DNA of 64,000 nt from Anisus vortex (lineage: Eukaryota > Mollusca > Gastropoda > Planorbidae). Of this stretch, positions 28,401-39,149 are shown piece after piece. Positions within the stretch are counted from its first letter, which is position 1. The number at the start of each line of letters is the position of its first letter. Under the pieces are notes generated by a model, which did not search any database, was not told the DNA's origin, and was given only the letters and a program-made list of their open reading frames with translations. Position numbers and translations under genes: made by a program. The stretch covers positions 30,660,581-30,724,580 of the forward strand of contig OX421498.1 in assembly GCA_949126835.1 (NCBI GenBank), read 5' to 3'.

Positions 28401-31400
28401 TTGTATTATTGGTTGATCATTGTTACGTGGGAGGAACGAAGATTGGAAGGGAGAGAAGGAGAGAGTGGCGGTAGAGGAAAGGGAGATAGACGGCGAAACA
28501 AAATTAGCCCCTGACTAAACTATAGAATAATGTAGGGGCATTTTTAATGCAACTTTTCACAAAAACAAAATATTTTTTTTATGTGTTAAAGAGTTAATTT
28601 TAACCAGAATCATTTAGTCCGTATAGGCCTCTAGTAGTAGTAATATATTTATTATATTATACCACGGATCGGCAACCTACGCACGCGTGCCAGACTTGGC
28701 ACGCGGAGCCCTTTTCATTGGCACGCGGAGGACCCCCGAAAACATTGTTTTTTAATGGATTCTGCGTGCCATGTCATTTTTTTTTCATTAGCTCTCGCTG
28801 ATCTTTTTCAAATAAATCAAAATAAATCATTCTGTCGTTTGCCTGTTCGAAAGCGTTCAGTGTCAGCGGATAAAAACTAGTCTTTGCGTCTCCTGTGCTC
28901 ACATCAAAGAATACTACATCAAACGAATGTGCCGACTATTCTACATTTTGTTGATTTTGTTTGTATTATATCGCAAGCCAAAGAATATCGAATACAAGTG
29001 GTTAGTATCTGCAAACCATTAAATGAATTGTTTTTCGCGATTCCAATAAAATTTTTGTTATAATTATAAAGTAGCCTACCGGTATTTCCTTCAATTTACC
29101 GGTAACCGGTATTTCCTTCAATTTATAAAGTATTTCCTTCAATTTAACGTAAAAAATAGTGTGCCACCGAAATGTTATATTATGCGGCGATATATCAAGG
29201 TGTAAGTATAAGTAGGCCTACCCATAAAATGTCAGAAAATTACAAAAACGCTGCTGCAATGTTTGGCAAATAGAAAAGATTTCTCTTGTAAACCACATTG
29301 GGAGAGGCCGCTGTTAAGCTTCCATTGCATTATACACCATGAAAGTTTGTGTGCAACGATCTCTTTATTGGACTTGCGCTCCCATAATGGAAACTGTTAA
29401 AATAGTCAACTTTATTGTTTCCCACTCTTGGTTGATTTACCGGCCAATTCAAATCATTACTACAAGAAATTGAAAGTGAACATGGAGATCTGCTGTTGTA
29501 CAGCAGTTTTAACTGGCTTAGTCAAGGTTAAGTGTCCAATAGATTCGTTTCATGTCTGGAAGCAGTGTAGGATGTTTCTTGATGAAACAATATTTTTCAG
29601 AATTGAATGATGAAGAATGCCTGATGAAAATGATGTTTTTTGATAGACATAACGACGCATTTAAATGTTGAACTTGTATTTACAAGGACAGGATCAAACA
29701 ATTCTTGAAAAGTTTGGTTACTCATTTTTAGCCTACTGGAAAGAATTTGGATTGAAACTGGACATTGGACATATTTATCCGTGATATTACTAAAACATTA
29801 TAGTACTTCCCCTATGTTAAAACTCATTCAGATATATATACATTACAAATAGATGAGCTTAAGAAGTACAATGAAGCACTCAAAGCGGAGTTTTCTGGCT
29901 GAAGTCTATTTTAAAATGCAGCAAATTGAATTTAAAACATCCCGATTTATGGACATCAAAGTTTGCCGAATTGCGAACAAATCTGAAAGCGAGCTGCTTA
30001 GAAAGGTCGTCAGCTATACTTAAACCGTTCATTTGTTTGAAAAACGTTGCATTTGTTTTACTTTCATCTATTGGCTCAACTTAAACTTGTAAACAGATTT
30101 TCTCATAAAAGATTTCCTCATACAATAAACTTTTTTAAACCCATAAGAAAGTCGCCTAGCTCTTGACTCTTGAAGCATTAAGCAAGGCTCACACTGATTC
30201 ATACAGACAAATTGCATTCAAATGTTTTTTATCTTCTTTAAATAAGCATACAAAATAATTCGAGATCAAATTTATTTGTTTTAACTTTTAAAAAAAAAGC
30301 TTAAGCGTATATACAAGCATTATATTACGTAATTGTTGTTATTATCGCAATATGTGACTAATCTGTGTTGACATTTGCACAGTTTCTTAGTAAAGCGCCT
30401 TTTTTTTAAATCATGATACATACATTTAATAATTATTGTTAAAAATAATAAATATAGCAGAAGTTGACTATTTGGCAGTTGGCACGCCGAGTGAGTTAGA
30501 AGTTCTACTTTGGCACGCGGCTATCAAAAGGTTGCCGAACCCTGTATTATACAAGTAATCCAGAAGAAAATTATTTGTGGATTTTTTCTGCCGTAGGCCT
30601 AAAATAATTCTGCCCTAAAATAATCTCAGAAATTAACAACACAATGAGAGTTAAAGATACCATAACTTGAAGACTAAGTATAAGTAAGCTTTTTTTTTTT
30701 AAAGTTAAAACATTTTTTTCCTATTTTTATTTACCTAATTTTGCTTTGTTCATTTAATTAGGCCTTAGGCCTATAAGTACAAACTTGCGAGATCTTGGTC
30801 AATTCCTTCCACTTTCCAGACCCGTATAAAGTGGTCTTCAATATCCTCGTTTTAATGTTTATAATATTTTGGAAGTCAAAATCACACGCCATACACCAAA
30901 AACAGGCACGCGAAGGTGAACAATATTAAATAGCACATATACTATTGGGGGGGGGGGGGGATGAGGTAATTAAGGGCAATAAAGTTGAAACGAAATGGCT
31001 AAATCCAATGAAAACGAATTCCATTTTTATTTATTTATTGTCGCAGTGGATGAATACTGTGAATAGTCAAACGTTAACTTTAAATATTTACTGTAGACAA
31101 CTTTATTGCCAAAAAAAAGCACACACAAACACATACACACACACAAACACATACACACACACAAACACATACACACACAAACACACACACACACACACAC
31201 AAACACATACACACAAACACATACACACAAACACATACACACAAACACATACACACACACACACAAACACACACACACAAACACACACACACACAAACAC
31301 ATACACACACAAACACATACACACAAACACATACACACAAACATATACACACAAACACATACACAAAAACACATACACAAAAACACATACACACAAACAC

Positions 31401-34400
31401 ATACACACAAACACATACACACAAACATATACACACACAAACACATACACACACAAACACATACACACACAAACACATACACACATACACACACACATAC
31501 ACACATACACACAAACACACACATACACACAAACACATACACACACAAACACATACACACAAACACATACACACAATCACATACACACAAACACATACAC
31601 ACAAACACACACAAACACATACACACACAAACACATACACACACAAACACATACACTAGCCTTGGCGGTGATAATGCCCGGAGCGTTTCGGGGGGGGGTG
31701 TGAAGGGGTAGGGGGACTTTTCTCGTAACTGACCAGCGGACACTAAGGAGGTGTCGGGGGTGGGGGCTCGTGGGTTTGCGAGGGTAGGGTGGGAGAAATT
31801 GTGGAGGGGAAGGGGGATAGCTACCTGTTCGGCAAGGATCAAAAAGTCTCTGTCGAGCTCAATGACTAGTGAGCTCGACGGGAGACCAGCCGTAGGATTT
31901 CTCACATTGTTATGTTACTTTCTTCACTGGTTAACACGAGATAAGATTGGGGGGGGGGGGGGGCATGTTAACACCAAACTATTTTCTGTGGAGTTCATAA
32001 TAAATACTTATATTTGGTCAACACACCTATCATTCAGTCTTGTCTTATATTGTTTGCGTTAAACTACCAAGTACCATTATAATTATATTATACTTATTAC
32101 AGGCTAACCCCTTTCCATGTATTAGAATAATTAAATCAGTAAATAGTGCATGTCTGCCGCTTTTACCCTTGCCATTTTAACCGTTATCGTTATTTATTAC
32201 AACGATTCCTCATAGCACAGTATGGTTATATGGTTCTCAGTTCTCAACTAGGAAAAAAAATGGAGGGGGAACATCACATAATAAGTATATTTATATTCTG
32301 TGGGCGACAGTAATAATTTTCCAGAATTTGAGAGGGAGGTCGGGGAGAAAGCAACGACTATATCATGGGTCAGGAACCTATGGCTCGCGAGCCAGATGTG
32401 GCTCTATTGATGGCTGTATCTGGCTCGCAGACAAATTTTCGATTATCAAAAAAATGTTGCTTTAGACTCTTTGATCTACATATTAATTGCATATCAATAT
32501 TTCATTCTACAAATGACCTAAAGTCTACTGCAGCTCAGCATCAGAAGTTCTAAATGAGATAAACTCCGCTGACCTAAAAGACAGAAAAATAGCAGCCCTG
32601 CATTCATTTTAATTAAAGGGAAATAACTCTTGCAGACATTTACTTACATTTTTAGTTTTAAACATAATGTATGGCTCTCACAGAATTACTTTTTAAAATA
32701 TGTGGTGTCCATGGCTGTCTCAGACAAAAAGGTTCCCGACCCCTGGACTATATTAACTTTTTTTTTCAAAACCCTAGTTTGGTTTGTTAAAGTAAGGCCT
32801 AATATCTTATCTTATATATTACAGACGCTCCTTCTATAAAGAAGATTATTGCGTCCTACACTCATCCGTGGTCCGAGTCTAGTCTTGCATTTTTATTACT
32901 GTTTTAAATGATGTTAAGTTACTGGTTTTCCTGGTTTGTTCAGGCAACCCATTCCATGTCCGAACGCCACTCGGGAAGAAATATTCTAATATTTGGGGAG
33001 AGGTAGAAAGAGAGAGAGAGAGAGAGAGCGAGCTTACACTTTTTCCTTTATTGTTGTGAACACTAGAAAATTTATATTGGGGTGGGACTGTGGATTTCAG
33101 TCGTTTGGAAGGGGGAGGGGGGGGAGAGAGTATGCAATAAGCGCAATAGTTCACAGTTCACAGGTTCTTTGATCATTGACAAGCACAGAGTCTGGTTAAT
33201 AATTGACCCTCCCGCCACCTTACTGTAAATAAATGACAACTAAAATAAACTTGATAGTGGGGGACTTATTAACTTGATAAGCCAAAAAATAATATGCATT
33301 ATAATCAGTGTTTTTTTTTTTTAAAGCAACTGCCAGGACCTATGCACCAAGCACTAATAGGGCCTATCACAGTTATAACATTACATAATAATTGTAGATC
33401 CACCTTCCCCAGTTATTTTCTCAAAACACAGTCAATTTATGACACCTGCCTTCCCCCACCCCTTCCCCCACGCTCCCTGTCACTCAAATGTTCCAGGGAA
33501 GTGACGAGAAAACAATAGAAGACAAATATTATGATTCTCAGGTAGAAATAATTTATGTTTAATCAATCATCTGTCTGCTGAAACTGTAATGTCCATAAAC
33601 TAGAGTCCCATAGGTTCTCAACGGGGGCGATGAGAAACTTTAGGGGGGGGCGATAACATTCCCGGGGGCGATTGGGGGGCGATGAAGGGCAAGTGGTCGG
33701 TACATACGTACCTGCTATAATTTCAACAAATCAGCTATTTGAATCGATTAGTTTTTGGATGAAATATGATGTAAACGCAAGTGTTACTAAATATATGATA
33801 TCCCCCAACAGTAGGCATACATATTATTGAACAAATAAGAATCGCAATCACTTTTCGATGAAGTGGGGGTTAGTACTTGGCAAATATGTTATGCGGCCGT
33901 CTCGTCTTATGGTTGGTTCACCGGACTGTCGCCTTAACATCGGCTACTATTACTAATTTTACTCGTTTTACCTAGATGTCCTTTAACGCGTTTGAATTCT
34001 CTGTAAAGAGGTAACCACACTAGCTGAGCCGTATAGATACGTAGTAAGTATACAAACTGGGTAGTTATTAAAATGCTTGAAAATATTCATATAAATTCTT
34101 TAGTCATTTAATATTTATACAATTTTCAAATAATTTTTACAGTTCTATCATATCCTTTTAAAGTTATAAATTAAATGTAAATGCAAGCCATTTAGTTTTT
34201 TATAAAAGAAAAAAAAATTTGAAATATTACCTCAAATGAAAAGGGTTAATTATCTCCCTTTAATTAACAAATGTTTCCGCTTAAATTAAGTTGGGGGGCG
34301 GTGAGCGGAACAAAAAATGTAAAAGGGGGCGGTGAGCCGAAAAAGGTTGAGAACCTATGAACTAGACAAATGAACTGGTGCCTATAATAATTTATAATCA

Positions 34401-37400
34401 GTAAACCCGGGACAATAACAGAAGCGAGGATAGAAGAAAACGGAACATGTGACCGACGTCAATTATTGTGACCGGCGTCAATCATTACTAGGAGGTCCGG
34501 ATAAACTAATTAAAAAACTAATTAAAAAATTTATCCTTATCAGAAGATTGGCCTGTAGGGAAGGGGTATACGGAGGTCGTTTATACTATGGTTGCGCCTT
34601 GTTCTTTACAGTAATATGAAGTGTATTTACAGCCTTGTTCTTTACAGTAATATGAAGTGTATTTACAGCCTTGTTCTTTACAGTAATATGAAGTGTATTT
34701 ACAGCCTTGTTCTTTACAGTAATAGGAAGTGTATTTACAGCCTTGTTCTTTACAGTAATATGAAGTGTATTTACAGCCTTGTTCTTTACAGTAATAGGAA
34801 GTGTATTTACAGCCTTGTTCTTTACAGTAATATGAAGTGTATTTACAGCCTTGTTCTTTACAGTAATAGGAAGTGTATTTACAGCCTTGTTCTTTACAGT
34901 AATAGGAAGTGTATTTACAGCCTTGTTCTTTACAGTAATAGGAAGTGTATTTACACACAAAATTAAGGACCATAGAACACCATTGAAATATCCAAGTCTA
35001 TTACATAATGTACCATGGTCAGATGTTTCAATCAGGAAAGTATCCCTGTCAAACCAATATATGTACAATGAAGAAGACGATCCGTGCTGGGACCGGCAAA
35101 AAAAAGTCCCCTCACATTGAATTTCAAATAGGCCTATTAAAATCTTTGACGGAGAAAACTTTTCATGTAGACCCCTTTACACAAAGTGGACTTACATCGT
35201 ACATAAAAAAAAAAGAAAATAGGGCCTACAATCTAACTGTCAATATGTTGTTTAATAGCAATAAAAAATGTTTTTATAATTTGGCCTTTTTTGGCTTATT
35301 GAATAAGTCACAAAATAGCCAAATTGTACAAAAATGTATTGTTTATTTTATATCCTATGATAGATGTATTTGTTTATTTTATATCCTATGATAGATGTTA
35401 AATCTCTTATAAAGGGCTTATACCACTGCTAGATTTACTACTTTATTAAAGGCTACTATAAATATTAGATCTAGCCATCTAGCCAATCTATAGGCCCTAT
35501 TTGTTTTTTGTCAATCTATATTTGTTTTTTGTTTTTTTCTTTGTTTGTAGGTGTTACACGAGAGTTACATCTTACACGACCTTGACTTTGTTGACTTTAT
35601 TCCTTTTATTCTTCAACAAAATTACTACTCATTTAAATTATTCACTATAGTATAGGCCTACTATTACAGGCCTATTATAGACCGACGGGTTTTGAAACTT
35701 TAAAAATGTTAAACAGTTTTTGAAGGAAGGGGTGTGTTTAAAATGTTTTAAAATTTAATGTAAGTCATATAGGCCTACTGTTGATACTGTATTAACATTT
35801 TAAATAGCAGGCTATATATGCATTAGCCTTTACTTGCCTATACTAAAACCCTAAATCAAATAACAGACGAATTTAATTAATTAAATGTTTTACTAATTAA
35901 AACCTTAAGTCAACTTGACGAAATTTGTTCATAAATTGTAACTAAAATAGTAATAGTTTTAATATAAGGGGACGTCCATAAATTACGTCAACAATTTTTT
36001 GGCGATTTTTACCTCCCCCCCTCCCCCTTGTCAACAACTGTCAAACTTTCAGAGACCCCCCCCCCCCCCTATATAATTACGTCAACAATTGGTTACCCCC
36101 CCCCCCCTCAAAACAAGTAACCAATTTTAGACACTTGCTTTTATGTTTAAAATATATTTAAAACGGAAAGGTCTATACTATAATTAATTGTAATACATTT
36201 TAAAACTTGTTAAAAAGATTTCTAATTGACTATAATTCTCATATGTTTACAATTAATTGTTCTTTTCATATACATATTTAATCATGTCTAATATTCTACG
36301 TTTCACTAAAATAGCAATTGGTACAATGTTAATTATCAAATAGTTTAGGGGGAAATTGCGTGCACCAGTTGTAAATTAGCCTTCTATTTATCTAGGGATG
36401 TTAATCGAAAACCGGAATACCGGATTCCGGTTATGAAATCGAAAACCGGTTTTGATTTTCTAAACCGGGTTTCGGTTTCCTGGTTGGGAGGTAAGCCTTA
36501 TCATTATTTCAAGTAGCACATCCTTTTTTTTGTTTTGATGGAAATATTTAAAATAAATAATGTTGGATTCACACAAAACAATTCTTGAAATGCCGTGCTG
36601 GACACTATTTAGTCTTTGATACTGTGTTTCTTTTTTTCCAAATACCAACTATGGCTTGCGATAAAAACAACATCAAACCAAATGTTAAGTTACAGTTACA
36701 ATCCTTTGTGTCAGAAAATTTGGAAAAAACGTCTTTAACGATGGCTTGTTGTAAACTAAGTTCCCAACAGGTAAGCAGTAACGCATCTACGTACTAAGCA
36801 TCCTGAATTAACATAGTCATCCTCTTCATATGCTTTTTAATATCACGGTCAACGATAATCGCAAATTTGATTATCCATATTGAAAACTATTATCGGTTAT
36901 AATCAATTAGCCCAGATTTTTGTTAGTTCTAAAGAATTTTATGGTAAAGCTAAGGGTAAAGCATACAAAATCATATTTTATTCAAAGAAATCAACCTCTT
37001 GAATGCCCTGCAAACACGAATTAAATTTGAACTATTTTTCAAATATACCTACAAAACTACGCACATTTGGCTTTTCCGGCCTGTAACTTGTGACATAGCG
37101 CGGGAAGGGGGGGGAGAGAAACCGAAATTCGGTTTTAACATGCCTAGTTTTAACCATATGCTCACTATTCCTTCTTACATTATTGTCCACACGCCACACA
37201 CACATTATATACACACGGTAGTTGCCTTCCCTGTCCCCCTTCCTTGCACTATTTGCCACCCACGTCTTGCAATACTGGCGACGCCACTGATACTAATACA
37301 TTTTTATCTCAATATATTTTTCCAGAAAATTGGAAATGAAAATGTACAAAATACTAAATATGTAGCCTAATCGACCTAATTTTAATATTTCACCTAATAT

Positions 37401-39098
37401 AACGTAGTGAGCAAAAATATATTAGTTTATATTTCAGAATTAGGGATAATATTATGTTAAAAGGAAAAAAGGTAGGCTAAGTCGTACTTCATGGGGTGGA
37501 TCAAGAATTATTTTTCTGAAGGAAATTTTTTAAATAACCATGTTGGATTCACAAAATTCACTTCATTCAATGCTTTACAAGCATTAGTTATAGTCTCGGC
37601 GAGGGCCTTTTATTGTTTTTAGTTCTATTGCCAATCCCAGCCATCCCTTACATGGCTTATATAACGAACGCCGGACTCTGGCCCCTAGCCTAATTTAGAT
37701 GTACTGAGCGGCAAAAAAACTGAGTTTCTGAACGTTCTCTGCAGACAGTTTGTTGGTGTGTTTGTGTTCCTTTGTTATTCCAGCCACCATGTCTAGCTAG
37801 ACTAGGGTTGCCAGACGTCCGGCAAAAGGAGGGCATGTCCTCCTATTTAGACTCTTGTCCTCCGTCCGACAGGCAAAGCACTAATACCTTTAAAATGTCC
37901 AGCTTTTGTAATATTTTATGTTTTGTAGGCATAAGGACAAATAAATTTTAAAATTAGTATTAACATGTTAAGAATATAATTAATAAACAGGTGATCATTT
38001 GTACAAGAAAATAATTATTTTTTTTAGAAGACTCGTGCATGAGCTTTAAAGTTGCCCAACCAAGTGCACGCTGCCTTTCAGACTACATTGAATTTATATG
38101 TTATTTTTAACAAAATTGTTTCTTGCTCAGTTTACCAATACACATTTAAACTTAGTGACAACTCTTGTAATAAAATTATACTGATTGCGGGCTAAATGCG
38201 AAACAATGCAATTGAAACACAATGTTCTCCTTTTTGTCTCTCGGTGTCCTCCTTTTTGTCTCTCGGTGTCCTCCTTTTGACACCAATGTGTCTGGCAACC
38301 CTACGCTAGACAGCGAAGGTGAGGTTTTCTACAATTGGTCGGTCACTTTTTGCCTTGCTAACAATATTGCATTAGTTTCCACCCATACATAGATCTACAA
38401 ACTAGCAAGATGGATACAAAAAGGACATATCAAATGTAGTTTCCATAATTGATATAATTGTATTAACGTAAAACTATGTTGTTAATTTTATCTATGTAAG
38501 TTTAACAGGACGAATGTACAATTTTTAATAAATTTGTATCATTATTTACTTCATAAAAAGTAACATTGTTGACGTCAACTTTTCTTGACCTCCCCCCCTC
38601 CCCCCTGTCAACAATTGTCAAACTTTTTCAGACCCCCCCTCCCCCCTCTTTTGTTGACGTAATTAATGGACGTCCCCTTAAATTAGTAATTAGATCTTTT
38701 ATTTAGACTTATATAAGTATATAAGAAATGTAATTACGATAAGACAAATTTCCTTCTAATTTTAATTGACCAGAAAAGAAGTTAATGGGGAATGGGAAGG
38801 TATGTGTACAAATTATAACATTTTGCTTTTTAAAGTATGGTTTCTTCAAAATAAGTTTGACAAAAGAGAGCGAATGGTCAGAATTTGCATGTTGGCCTAA
38901 CTTTAAACCTAATTGTAAGAGTAAGTTGTTAAATTAAATCAATAATTCGAAATTTTTTATAGCCTAAAAAACAAATAGGTTTATTCAAAAGGCTAATATA
39001 AATATATTTGTATGTATAGGCCTAATTTTGTTTTGTTAATTTTAAATAAGGACATCTTAAGTTGCTTGCTATATTATATTAGCCTATATTATATTAGG

Positions 39099-39149
<51 letters not shown>

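Larger units (their letters stand above)
35967..38678. mobile_element. Putative 2.7 kb element with AGGGGACGTCC termini
   Basis: Left end AGGGGACGTCCATAAATTAC and right end inverse (GTAATTAATGGACGTCCCCT) match over about 28 bp; homology continues inward through CAACA.TTGTCAAACTTT and C-runs for over 100 bp. Flanked by TA on each side, which would suit Tc1/mariner, but TA is weak evidence in AT-rich DNA. Two other transposons are nested inside. No transposase seen. Confidence 0.6.

Noticed and set aside
31027..31905. Open frames of up to 292 codons on both strands over the CA-rich array
   Set aside because: Period and composition of the repeat keep several frames open at once; the peptides are monotonous Cys/Val or Thr/His runs with no flanking coding signal.
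30947..31963. G-run clusters as G-quadruplex candidates
   Set aside because: Single long homopolymers at 30947 and 31949; could form quadruplexes but are equally simple slippage products. Not worth a separate claim.
34581..35068. 12-residue repeat proteins on both strands at the 36-bp array
   Set aside because: A 36-bp period is divisible by three, so every frame lacking a stop in one unit stays open; both strands are open simultaneously.
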